Source of the DNA: Ralstonia insidiosa
Lineage (GTDB): Bacteria > Pseudomonadota > Gammaproteobacteria > Burkholderiales > Burkholderiaceae
Length of the DNA stretch: 64,000 nucleotides
Assembly (NCBI RefSeq): GCF_008801405.1
Contig: NZ_VZPV01000002.1
Coordinates: 124,001-188,000, forward strand
Direction: 5' to 3'
The position numbers were made by a program, and so were the translations under genes. The notes under the pieces are model-generated. The model was not told the DNA's origin and made no database searches. It worked only from the letters and a program-made list of their open reading frames with translations. Below, one piece after another: positions 24,433 through 32,367 of the stretch (its first letter is position 1; every line of letters begins with the position of its first letter).

Positions 24433-26054
24433 TGGCAACGCGACGCAGTTTCCTGATCGGCGCCGCTGCGGCAGGTGTGGCTGCGGCCGGGGCCGCCTCC
24501 TGGGCCGGCTTTCGCGCGCTGACCGAGATCACGCCCAACGTGCGTATGCCTGGCCAGGCCGCTGGCCATCAGTTGCGCGACCTCAAGGCACTACCTGCCC
24601 CGTCGGAGACACGCCGCGTTGGCGTCGTCATCTGCGGTAGCGGCATCGGCGGATTGAGTTGCGCGTGGCGGCTGGCAAAGCGCGGGCGACGCGACGTGGT
24701 GGTGGTGGAAGGGCCGGAGCGCTACGGCAACGCGGCCGGCGGTGCATTCGGCACGCAACGCTTCCCGACCGGCGCGCATTACCTGCCGCTGCCGTCAATG
24801 GAATCGACGCACGTGCGCGAGATGCTCTCGGACTTCGGCGTGATCGAACGCAATCCGTTTGCGCTGCGTCCGACCTACGACGAACGCGTGCTCGTGCACG
24901 CCCCCGACGAACGCCTATGGCTGGGCAACCGCTGGCAGGACGGCTTTGTGCCGCACGAAGGCATTACCGAAGCCGAGCGCGCCGAGCACACCCGCTTCTT
25001 CGCGCAAATCGACCGCCTGCGCCAGACCACTGGCAACGACGGCAGACGCATCTTCGCCGTGCCGACCGCGCTCTCCTCCGCCGACCCAGCCTGGCGTGCG
25101 CTCGATACCCTCACCTTTCGCGACTGGCTGCACCGCGAGGGCTACCAGGCCGCCACGCTGCACTGGTATGCCGACTACTGCTGCCGCGATGACTACGGCG
25201 CCACGGCAGACCACGTGTCCGCATGGGCCGGCATTGCGTACTTCGCCAGCCGTGGCGGCATGGCCAGCAACGCGGAACAGGGCACCGTGCTCACCTGGCC
25301 GGAAGGGCTGGACTGGATGGCCGAGCGCTTGTTTGAGGCTGCCGGCCTGAACGATGCCGGCCGCCTGCTCCCGGGCAGCGCCGCACGCATCGGCAAGACC
25401 AACGAAGAGGGTGCACGCGTCTATGCCGACGTGCTGCAAGCCGACGGCCGCGTGGTGCGCCTGCTGGCCGACCACGTGGTGAGCGCGATGCCGCTGCATG
25501 TTGCCAAGCACGTCGTCGAAGGCTTTGATGTGCCGGCCACCGAGCTGCCCGAAGCCGCACCGTGGCTGCTTGCCAATCTGCTGATCGACGGCTTTCCGCC
25601 CGAGTACGACGACACGCCGCTCGCTTGGGACAACGTGGTCTATCGGGGCACGGGACTGGGCTATGTGGTGGCCAACCACCAGGACATTCGCGTGGGGCCG
25701 CCTGCGCAGAGCGTGTTCACGGCCTACGTGGCGCTGTCAGACATGACGCCCAAGGCGGCGCGCGAGTGGATGCTGAACGCATCGCCGCAGGCATTGCTCG
25801 ATCGCGCGCTGGCCGATCTGGACAGGGTCTACGGCATCCGCCTGCGCACGCAGATCCGCCGGGCCGACCTGACCCTGCGCGGGCATGCCATGGCGATTCC
25901 CACGCCGGGCTTTCTCTCGCGGCCGGGCATTGCGCGCCTGCGCGAGAACACCGGGCCGATCCACTATGCGCATGCGGACCTGTCCGGCTATTCCGTGTTT
26001 GAAGAAGCGGCGTGGTGGGGCGACCAGGCGGCGCGGGCCATCCTGGCCGCCTGA
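24432..26054 (+). CDS. Tat-exported FAD-dependent oxidoreductase
   Basis: The 540-residue protein begins with a twin-arginine signal (ATRRSFLIGAAAAG) and then a dinucleotide-binding fold VVICGSGIGGLSCAWRLAKRG near residue 60-80. The overall layout resembles amine-oxidase or phytoene-desaturase-like flavoproteins, with a final VFEEAAWWGDQAARAIL that typically closes the FAD site. It is coupled (TGATG) to the aminopropyltransferase, so a polyamine-type substrate oxidised in the periplasm is a reasonable inference. No haem or cytochrome partner is adjacent. Confidence 0.8.
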   Translation: MATRRSFLIGAAAAGVAAAGAASWAGFRALTEITPNVRMPGQAAGHQLRDLKALPAPSETRRVGVVICGSGIGGLSCAWRLAKRGRRDVVVVEGPERYGNAAGGAFGTQRFPTGAHYLPLPSMESTHVREMLSDFGVIERNPFALRPTYDERVLVHAPDERLWLGNRWQDGFVPHEGITEAERAEHTRFFAQIDRLRQTTGNDGRRIFAVPTALSSADPAWRALDTLTFRDWLHREGYQAATLHWYADYCCRDDYGATADHVSAWAGIAYFASRGGMASNAEQGTVLTWPEGLDWMAERLFEAAGLNDAGRLLPGSAARIGKTNEEGARVYADVLQADGRVVRLLADHVVSAMPLHVAKHVVEGFDVPATELPEAAPWLLANLLIDGFPPEYDDTPLAWDNVVYRGTGLGYVVANHQDIRVGPPAQSVFTAYVALSDMTPKAAREWMLNASPQALLDRALADLDRVYGIRLRTQIRRADLTLRGHAMAIPTPGFLSRPGIARLRENTGPIHYAHADLSGYSVFEEAAWWGDQAARAILAA

Positions 26055-26070
26055 TCCAAGGGACAGTGCT

Positions 26071-26787
26071 TTAGCCCTTGTTCGGCCAGAGCGTACGACC
26101 GAAGAACGTCAATGCACGATCCCATGCATGCTGCGCCCACACCGGGTCGTACTGCGTGATGGCGATGCGGTTTTCGCCCACAGCCGTTTCATTGGCAAAG
26201 GCGTGGTGCGCGAGATAGCGATGGAAGTCGACATCGACGCCGGCATCGGCCAGCTTCTTCTCGAGCGCATCCACCGTTTCGATCTTGAAGGCAGTGTCCT
26301 GCGTGCCCCAGTGGCCCTGCACTGGCACCTTGATCTTCGAGGCATCGATGTATTCCAGCGGCGGGAAGCCGTACCACACCACGCCTGCGGCGGCCTCCGG
26401 CACATTACATAGCGCCAGCAACGTGAGCGCGCCGCCCATGCAGTAGCCCGTCACGCCCACGCGATCGCAGGTCTGCTTGAGGTATTGCACGGCGCCGCGC
26501 ACGTCCTGCGTGGCCGCATCGCCAAAGTTCAGGTTGCTCATCAGGTGGTGGGCCTCTTCCTCCTCCACCGTCATGGTGCCGCGATACAGATCGGGCACCA
26601 GCGCCACGTAGCCGGCGCGCGCCAGACGGTCAGCCACGCCACGAATCTGGTCGTTCAGGCCCCACCACTCCTGGATGACGACCACCCCGGGGGCGCCCTC
26701 CGTTTTGGCCGGCTTGGCCAGATAGCCCTGGAGTTCCTGCCCATCCGGGCGCTTGAACGAGATCATGGATCCTTGCGGTGCAGTCAT
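26071..26787 (-). CDS. Dienelactone hydrolase family protein
   Basis: The 238-residue cytosolic alpha/beta hydrolase has the dienelactone-hydrolase cysteine nucleophile in GVTGYCMGGALTLL, an oxyanion-side VVIQEWWGLND, an acid in GHWGTQDTAF, and a histidine in YLAHHAFAN. A strong AGGAG precedes the ATG at 26787. In ClcD-type enzymes this cleaves the lactone of chlorinated or plain dienelactones, but with no aromatic-degradation genes adjacent the substrate here is uncertain. It is divergent from the GIY-YIG/MarR operon, so it may share its operator region. Confidence 0.88.
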   Translation of the reverse strand: MTAPQGSMISFKRPDGQELQGYLAKPAKTEGAPGVVVIQEWWGLNDQIRGVADRLARAGYVALVPDLYRGTMTVEEEEAHHLMSNLNFGDAATQDVRGAVQYLKQTCDRVGVTGYCMGGALTLLALCNVPEAAAGVVWYGFPPLEYIDASKIKVPVQGHWGTQDTAFKIETVDALEKKLADAGVDVDFHRYLAHHAFANETAVGENRIAITQYDPVWAQHAWDRALTFFGRTLWPNKG

Positions 26788-26892
26788 GCGTGGCTCCTTT
26801 GCCTGAAACGAAAGCGCACAGCATAGCCGCGGGCGGTGAAATTTGCAGCCGCCCCCGCAACAGGCCAAGTGCTCGAAAGCACACGCACCACA

Positions 26893-26940
26893 TATTTAAC
26901 CCGGGTGTTATTGACCGATCATTATTACCCGGGTAATAAT
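26893..26940 (+). promoter_or_regulatory. Promoter with two palindromic operators
   Basis: A perfect 20-bp palindrome, ATTATTACCCGGGTAATAAT (26921-26940), is preceded by an imperfect copy centred on CCCGGG at 26900-26905. Their centres are 28 bp apart. A TTGACC -35 (26911-26916), a 17-bp spacer and a TAATAA -10 (26934-26939) place the perfect site across the spacer and -10 box. This is the expected layout for repression by the MarR-type protein encoded downstream. Confidence 0.75.
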
Positions 26941-27003
26941 TGACGAACGACGCTTGCCGATCAACGCAGACTGCACCACACATGCATCGCACAAGGACCC
27001 ACC

Positions 27004-27378
27004 ATGACCGACCGACGAGAACTGAAACGCCAGTACCTGGAGACCCGAAGCCGCGCGGGCGCAGGCTGGGGTGTTTATGCCATCCGCAACCTCATCACCG
27101 GCCGGGCGCTGGTCAAGGGCAGCACGAACGCGCAGGGCACGCTCAACCGCCACCAGTTCGAGCTGAAGCACGGCACCCATGCCAACGCGTTGCTGCGCAA
27201 GGACTGGGCGGACCACGGTGAATCGAGCTTCGTGTTTGAAGTGCTCGACCTGGTCAAGCACCGTGATGCGCCGGATTTTGATGCGGCGCACGAACTGGAA
27301 ACGCTGGTCACGCTCTGGCGCCAGGAAGTCCCCTGCCAGGGCGTATCTGGCTACGAAAACGAGGAGCGCGCAGCATGA
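27004..27378 (+). CDS. GIY-YIG nuclease-superfamily protein
   Basis: The 124-residue protein has a GIY-YIG-like core, with GVYAIRNLITGRALVKGSTN (residues 23-42) in place of the classic GIY...YIG strands. A conserved Arg/His follows in NRHQFELKHGTH, and a Glu in the HELETLVTLW helix. Such small single-domain proteins are often annotated as nucleases, but some probably bind nucleic acid without cutting. It is the first gene of a two-gene operon and overlaps the MarR-type gene as ATGA. The tight pairing with a regulator suggests a joint stress-related role. This is inference. Confidence 0.78.
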   Translation: MTDRRELKRQYLETRSRAGAGWGVYAIRNLITGRALVKGSTNAQGTLNRHQFELKHGTHANALLRKDWADHGESSFVFEVLDLVKHRDAPDFDAAHELETLVTLWRQEVPCQGVSGYENEERAA

Positions 27379-27809
27379 GCACCGCCGGATTCACGTTCTG
27401 CATGGCAGTGCAGCGCGCGCAGGCCAGCCTGCGGCGCAAGCTCGACGACAAGCTCGGCACGCATTACGGCATCGACTTCGCTGATTTCGTGCTGCTGGAT
27501 TGGCTGGCCTCACATGCGGGCAGCCATGTCAGCCTTGCAGAATGCGCGCAGCCGCTCGGGCTGCCACGCCCTGCCGTGCTCAAGCGTGTGCTGGCGTTGG
27601 AGAAGATCGGCCTGGTCGCGCGCCAAAGCACGCACGCGGGCCGCCAGATTGCCATTCGCCCCGCAGGCAAGACGCTCGCGCACAACGCACGCGAGACCAT
27701 CGACTGGCTCGGCGGCCAGGCGCTGACGGCAATCGAGCCAGCATCCATCGCATCGGCAGCAGCGTCGCTGCACACCTTTGCCCAAGCCCGCGCGTTGACG
27801 GGGCTCTGA
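27375..27809 (+). CDS. MarR-type winged-helix transcriptional regulator
   Basis: The 144-residue protein has an N-terminal dimerisation helix region and a winged helix-turn-helix (about residues 53-105; SLAECAQPLGLPRPAVLKRVLALEKIGLVARQ) with a beta-wing containing GRQIAI. Both the length and layout fit MarR regulators, which usually repress their own operon until a phenolic or oxidative ligand binds. The palindromic sites upstream of the operon are the likely targets. The start overlaps the GIY-YIG stop. The ligand cannot be read from the sequence. Confidence 0.83.
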   Translation: MSTAGFTFCMAVQRAQASLRRKLDDKLGTHYGIDFADFVLLDWLASHAGSHVSLAECAQPLGLPRPAVLKRVLALEKIGLVARQSTHAGRQIAIRPAGKTLAHNARETIDWLGGQALTAIEPASIASAAASLHTFAQARALTGL

Positions 27810-27876
27810 TACCCCTCCTTCTGGGAGCAGGCAGGCGGCACAAAATCTCTATCATGGCGGCACGCTCATTCCTGAC

Positions 27877-28251
27877 ATGACAACCGCCATGATCAAAACC
27901 CTTGCCCTGATCGTCTATCTGCTGGTGCTGCTGATCCACGTCTACATCGTCGTGCTGGAGATGGTGCTGTGGAAGACACGCGGCCCCAAGGTGTTCCGCA
28001 TCACGCCGGAGAAGGCGGCAGAAACCGCGGCGATGGCCTCCAACCAGGGCTTGTACAACGGCTTTCTGGTGGCCGCGCTGGTGATCGGGCTGGTGGCGCC
28101 GGACCCGGTGGTCAACGCATCGTTCGCGCTGTTCGGGTTGATCTGCGTGGCGGTGGCCGGCATCTGGGGCGCGATCACCGTCAGCAAGCGGATTCTCTAT
28201 GTGCAGACGGTGCCGGCAGTGGCAGCCCTGGTGCTAGGGTGGTTTGCCTGA
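27877..28251 (+). CDS. DUF1304 small membrane protein
   Basis: The protein has 124 residues from the ATG at 27877 (a second ATG lies at 27889). It has four predicted helices. The family-typical features are HVYIVVLEMVLWKTRG and NQGLYNGFLVAALV, found throughout DUF1304. The function is unknown. It lies 68 bp downstream of the MarR-type gene on the same strand and may be co-transcribed with it, though no terminator was resolved between them. Confidence 0.85.
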   Translation: MTTAMIKTLALIVYLLVLLIHVYIVVLEMVLWKTRGPKVFRITPEKAAETAAMASNQGLYNGFLVAALVIGLVAPDPVVNASFALFGLICVAVAGIWGAITVSKRILYVQTVPAVAALVLGWFA

Positions 28252-28325
28252 GCGGCGCAAACCCGACGGTGCTTGTCGGTACCGCCATTGCGCACTAGCT
28301 TGAAAGAATCCACGGGATTCCAATC

Positions 28326-28901
28326 ATGTCGCGCGCAACCTGCCAATGGTGCTTCCTGACGTTGCTACTGGCGGGCGGATGCGGCCTTCCCGTCTCTGCT
28401 CAAGTGAACGCGAGGAAAGCCATGACGCTCACCCTGACCTCACCCGCCTTTGCCACCGGTGGCGAAATCCCCTGCCACCTCACATGCGAAGGCTCGGATA
28501 CCTCGCCACCACTGGCCTGGACCGGCGCGCCGGCGGGCACACGCAGCCTGGTGCTGATCGTCGACGATCCGGACGCGCCAGACCCCGCCGCCCCGAAGAT
28601 GACCTGGGTGCACTGGCTGCTTTACAACATCCCGCCCAGCGCAACGACCATTGCCGAAGACGCAGCACGCAAGGGGCTGCCACCCGGCACGCGCGCCGGC
28701 ACCAACGACTGGCAACGCACCGCTTATGGCGGCCCCTGCCCACCTGTCGGGCGCCATCGCTACTATCACAAGCTCTATGCGCTGAACGTGGAGCTGCCGG
28801 AGATGGGCGCACCCGACAAGGCGGCACTGGAACGCGCCATGCGCGGTCACGTCATCGCCGAGGCGGAGCTCGTCGGTACCTATCAGAAGCACAAGCCCTG
28901 A
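28326..28901 (+). CDS. Secreted PEBP-family protein (YbhB/YbcL-like)
   Basis: The 191-residue protein has an N-terminal signal peptide, with a possible lipobox-like LLAGGC near 15-19 that makes lipidation conceivable. The PEBP/RKIP fold has the ligand pocket motif VLIVDDPDAPDP followed by WVHWLLYNIPP, and GGPCPPVGRHRYYHKLYAL. The bacterial members bind small phosphate-type ligands, with unclear roles. The gene is convergent with the BON-like gene, 3 bp apart. Confidence 0.87.
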   Translation: MSRATCQWCFLTLLLAGGCGLPVSAQVNARKAMTLTLTSPAFATGGEIPCHLTCEGSDTSPPLAWTGAPAGTRSLVLIVDDPDAPDPAAPKMTWVHWLLYNIPPSATTIAEDAARKGLPPGTRAGTNDWQRTAYGGPCPPVGRHRYYHKLYALNVELPEMGAPDKAALERAMRGHVIAEAELVGTYQKHKP

Positions 28902-28904
28902 AGG

Positions 28905-29429
28905 TCAAGGCTTGGCAACCGCGCCCTTGTGGAACAGCGCATACGGCACGCCACGCTCCGGGTGTGCCGTCGTCTCGTTGATGAAGCGCTCCACATCGGG
29001 CACGTCGCGCAGCGCGGTCATGAACGGCTCGAACGCATAGCCCGGCGCCACGCAGCCCTGCACGAGCATCCAGCGCTGCCACACCGTCACCCACAGCGTG
29101 GTGTTCTGCTTCCAGCCGGGCACATGGATGGCCATCCATTGCAAGCGCCGCTGTGCTGTCTCGGCAATCTCGTCGTCGTAGGCAAAGGCGTTGGGTAGGC
29201 GGCAGCGACCCTCGACCCAACAGTGGTTGCCGTGCTCGATGCGGTGGTGGGAATCACGCTTCCATTCGGCTTCGCTGATGCGCGGGCCGGCAGGCTCGGG
29301 GCAGTTGGCAACACCCGACGAAATCTGGAAGAACGGATCGTGGCCGCGATTCTGCAGGTCGTCTTCTGCGTGCGCGGCAAAGGCGAATAACACCAGTCCT
29401 AATGCAATGCAGCGGATGTCGATCGTCAT
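28905..29429 (-). CDS. Periplasmic protein, BON-domain-like C-terminal half
   Basis: The 174-residue protein has a signal peptide (cleavage near AHA, residue 21). The N-terminal part is Cys- and His-containing (HRIEHGNHCWVEGRC), resembling a small ligand or disulfide site. The C-terminal segment (NTTLWVTVWQRWMLVQGCVAPGY then DVPDVERFINET) follows the hydrophobic pattern of a BON domain, which often contacts membranes. The family call is by pattern only. It lies 75 bp downstream of the beta-barrel gene, so a co-functioning envelope pair is possible. Confidence 0.6.
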   Translation of the reverse strand: MTIDIRCIALGLVLFAFAAHAEDDLQNRGHDPFFQISSGVANCPEPAGPRISEAEWKRDSHHRIEHGNHCWVEGRCRLPNAFAYDDEIAETAQRRLQWMAIHVPGWKQNTTLWVTVWQRWMLVQGCVAPGYAFEPFMTALRDVPDVERFINETTAHPERGVPYALFHKGAVAKP

Positions 29430-29504
29430 GGCGCCCCCCTCTGGCACACCCGGCGCAATCGGTTGCTGCCAAGCATAGGTGCTGCAGGCCGACGCGGCCA
29501 AGGC

Positions 29505-30290
29505 TTAACTGAACGGGATCTCAAAGATCCACTTCAACGTCCAGCGATCCGTTGCGCGCGTCAGGCCACGCCCAATGCCAAAGTTGAAGACGACGGGCTT
29601 GAGGTCGACGTCAAACGCCAGGAACACCGTGTGCTGCTGCTCATGCAGCGGTGCGATGTGGTTGATGGGCCCAAGACCCGCGTAGTACTCCATGCCGGCA
29701 CGCACGCCGGTCGTAACCGTGCGGGCAATCTTGAAGCTCGGCGCGGCCTCCGGCACGCCACTGCGGCCCGGGCCGGACAGGTTCCAGTCCAGCACCGGGT
29801 TGACCGCCCACAGCCAGCGTTCGTCCTGGTACCCGTAGATGGGCCGCAGCTCCAGTGCGTTCTGCGATTGCTCGAAGCGCCCGGCAACGTGGGCCACCTC
29901 CACGTTGACACCGGCAAACTGGCCCACGTCGTCCTCGGGGCGGATCGGCATCCATTTCAGGCGCACCTTGGGGCCCGTTACGTAATACGTGTTCTCGCGT
30001 GTGAGCGTGGTCGGCACGTACAGCCCAAGCTCCAGCGACGGCGTCAGCCCGTAGGAGAACTCCGCCGTGGCACGCCACCCGTGCGGTGTCGTGACCTCGC
30101 CCGGATAGCTGGGCTCGCCGATGCCGCTGGGCGTGGTATTCAGGTGCAGTTCCAGGCCGACTTGTCCGGGGGCATTGATGTCGCCGGTGTAGACCTGAAT
30201 CTCGTCGGGCAAGACCGCGCGCGCGGGCAGCGCAGCGCCGCCGAGCACAGCCGCCATCCAAACAGCGCGTGTGACACGTCCAACCAGCAT
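29505..30290 (-). CDS. Outer-membrane beta-barrel-like protein
   Basis: The 261-residue protein has a signal peptide (to about residue 26, PARA), many alternating amphipathic strands (ATAEFSYGLTPSLELGLYVP, VTTGVRAGMEYYAGLG) and a C-terminus ending in WTLKWIFEIPFS, with a terminal aromatic strand typical of outer-membrane proteins. No family was recognised beyond an outer-membrane channel or transporter-like barrel. The ATG at 30290 fits the signal peptide. It lies upstream of the BON-like gene on the same strand. Confidence 0.65.
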   Translation of the reverse strand: MLVGRVTRAVWMAAVLGGAALPARAVLPDEIQVYTGDINAPGQVGLELHLNTTPSGIGEPSYPGEVTTPHGWRATAEFSYGLTPSLELGLYVPTTLTRENTYYVTGPKVRLKWMPIRPEDDVGQFAGVNVEVAHVAGRFEQSQNALELRPIYGYQDERWLWAVNPVLDWNLSGPGRSGVPEAAPSFKIARTVTTGVRAGMEYYAGLGPINHIAPLHEQQHTVFLAFDVDLKPVVFNFGIGRGLTRATDRWTLKWIFEIPFS

Positions 30291-30412
30291 GATGACCCCA
30301 GGAAATTTCCGAGATCATAGTGGCGCAACGCGCGCTGCGCGGAATAACCGGAAGGCGCAGACAGAAATCCGCATAAGAGGCATTCGCATTTGCAGACTGC
30401 TGGGCTGCGCAG

Positions 30413-31303
30413 CTATCTCGATTTCACATGCGCGGCCAGCATCGCAGTGAATGCATCCGTCAGCTCGGTCTTGCCAAAGCGCTGCTCGGACACGCCCTTC
30501 TCGACATCGATCTGCCCCGCGTTGACGGCGTCGTACAACTCGGTGAGCAGCTGCATATGGTTCTCGCTCAAACCAGCCCGTTGCAGCATCGGTGCCCAGG
30601 CTTCGCGCGGCACGGCGTCGGCAACGATCTCGCGGCCAACGACAGTGCTGAAGGCGCGTGCAACCTCGATCAGGCTCACGCGGCGCGGGCCCTCTATGCT
30701 CACGATACGCGGCGCTTTGGTGGAGGGCACCTCAAGCAGCAACTCGGCGGCCAGCGCGCCCACGTCCTGCGTTGAGACGGTCGCAAACGCTCGGTCCAAC
30801 GGACTGTGCAGACTCGGCAGCCGCCCCGTCGCCAGCATCACGGGCAGCATCGCCGCCCAGTTCTGCACATGCTCCGCCGAGCGCAACAGCGTCAGGTGTG
30901 TAGGCAGCGGCTTGAGCCGTTCTTCCAGCAAGTGGAACAAGCGCGTCAGGCCGGTGCCCCGGTCAAGTTCTGCACCGTAGTCCGACAACGCCAGCACGGC
31001 CGGTGGTGGGTTGGCGCGCAGCGCATCGGCGGCAACGTCGATCATGCGGTGCATGGTCGATGCTGGGTCGGGATTCCCCACCGGCACCGGGCACAGGATC
31101 TGCACCGCCGTGGCGCCCTTGATGGCGGAGGCCACCGTGGTGGGATCGGTCAGATCAGCACAGACGATTTCGCAGCCGATCTTGGCCAGCGCTTCGCCCT
31201 GCTTGGCCTGGCGCACCACGGCGCGCACAGGGCGACCGGCGTTGCGCAACGCAATGGCCGTGGCACGCCCGACCTTGCCCGCTGCCCCAAAAATGACATA
31301 CAT
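30413..31303 (-). CDS. NmrA-like NAD(P)-binding protein
   Basis: The 296-residue protein has the Rossmann start MYVIFGAAGKVGRATAIALRNAGRPVRAVVR (GxxGxxG, basic residue favouring NADP) and an NmrA-type domain with CADLTDPTTVASAIKG. It is related to QorB/NmrA quinone-redox sensors and to short-chain dehydrogenase-like reductases; the canonical YxxxK is not evident, so it may be a redox sensor. The ATG at 31303 directly begins the fold. It lies 105 bp downstream of the AraC gene on the same strand. Confidence 0.85.
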   Translation of the reverse strand: MYVIFGAAGKVGRATAIALRNAGRPVRAVVRQAKQGEALAKIGCEIVCADLTDPTTVASAIKGATAVQILCPVPVGNPDPASTMHRMIDVAADALRANPPPAVLALSDYGAELDRGTGLTRLFHLLEERLKPLPTHLTLLRSAEHVQNWAAMLPVMLATGRLPSLHSPLDRAFATVSTQDVGALAAELLLEVPSTKAPRIVSIEGPRRVSLIEVARAFSTVVGREIVADAVPREAWAPMLQRAGLSENHMQLLTELYDAVNAGQIDVEKGVSEQRFGKTELTDAFTAMLAAHVKSR

Positions 31304-31408
31304 GCTCGTGCTCCTGTCAGATGAGAGACGCGAGCTTAGGTCGGCTCCGCAATGCGAACTTGCAGGAACGGAGGAATCTGGCAGGTTTGGAGGATCGGGT
31401 TGTACCGG

Positions 31409-32308
31409 CTATGCGGCGAGCGTATCGGCAGACGCCGCGGCGCGCCCTGCCCGAATGACTTCACGCGGCGTCACGCCCAGCAGCCGCTGCATCCACTGCG
31501 TCAGGTGGCTCTGGTGCGCAAAGCCGACCTCCAGCGCGATCTGCGACGCGCTGCGCCGGCCCTCCAGCAGCAGCACCTTCGCGCGCTCCACCCGGCGCTG
31601 CACGACGTACCGATGTACCGGCACACCCAGCGTTGCGCGAAACAGCACCTTGAAATGCGGTGTGCTCAGGCCCGTCAGTGCCGCCAGTTCAGCCAGCGTC
31701 AGCCGCTGATGCAGATGGGCTTCGATGTAGTCGATCACGCGTGCGGCGATACGGGGGGCCAGGGTGCGCGCACTGTTGGCCGCAGCGGCGGCAACCTCAC
31801 GGCTGCTGTTCAGCAAGCGCACCACCAGCGCCGTGCACAGGCTTTCTGCATACAGCGCGTCGGAAGTGTCTTCCGCTTCCAGCTCTGCGCCGAGCGCCGC
31901 TGCCAGGTGATGCACGCGCGCATCGCGCCATTGCAGATGCGGCGCGATCTGTGCCGCCGGCGCCCCAACCTGCTCGCCGATGCTCCGTACGAACGCGTCA
32001 CTGATGGCGATCCGGAGGATGCGGCAGTCGGCATCGTCGGTCCACATGCCGGGCAACCCGGCGGGGATCACGTCCGCATCACCGTGCGCCTGGATGCGGG
32101 AATAGCGGCGGCCGTCGCACACGCAGTTCGCACGAACAGGCGCGCCGATATGCACATTGATGCGGTGAGCTTCCATGGCCGGCACGCGGTACGTTCCCGG
32201 GCGGATGCCGAGCAGCGTGGCGGCAAAGCCCTGCCAGCCGAAGCCGTCACTGGATCGCAGGCTGATTGGGGCGGGTTCTCGCAAGGAGGCAGGCATGGCG
32301 GTGTTCAT
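31409..32308 (-). CDS. AraC-family transcriptional regulator
   Basis: The 299-residue protein has an N-terminal cupin-like sensor region (about 1-170) and a C-terminal double helix-turn-helix of AraC/XylS type: first helix pair LTLAELAALTGLSTPHFKVLF, second SASQIALEVGFAHQSHLTQWMQRLLGVTPREVIR. It probably activates or represses a neighbouring operon. It lies 59 bp downstream of the alkane monooxygenase gene on the same strand, so the pair likely forms an operon with the regulator controlling alkB. The ligand is presumably an alkane or fatty product, by inference. Confidence 0.88.
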   Translation of the reverse strand: MNTAMPASLREPAPISLRSSDGFGWQGFAATLLGIRPGTYRVPAMEAHRINVHIGAPVRANCVCDGRRYSRIQAHGDADVIPAGLPGMWTDDADCRILRIAISDAFVRSIGEQVGAPAAQIAPHLQWRDARVHHLAAALGAELEAEDTSDALYAESLCTALVVRLLNSSREVAAAAANSARTLAPRIAARVIDYIEAHLHQRLTLAELAALTGLSTPHFKVLFRATLGVPVHRYVVQRRVERAKVLLLEGRRSASQIALEVGFAHQSHLTQWMQRLLGVTPREVIRAGRAAASADTLAA

Positions 32309-32367
32309 GGCGTGGGTAGGCAGTCCCGTGATCACCCCGACATTCTGCCGCCAACCCCGTGCGTACG

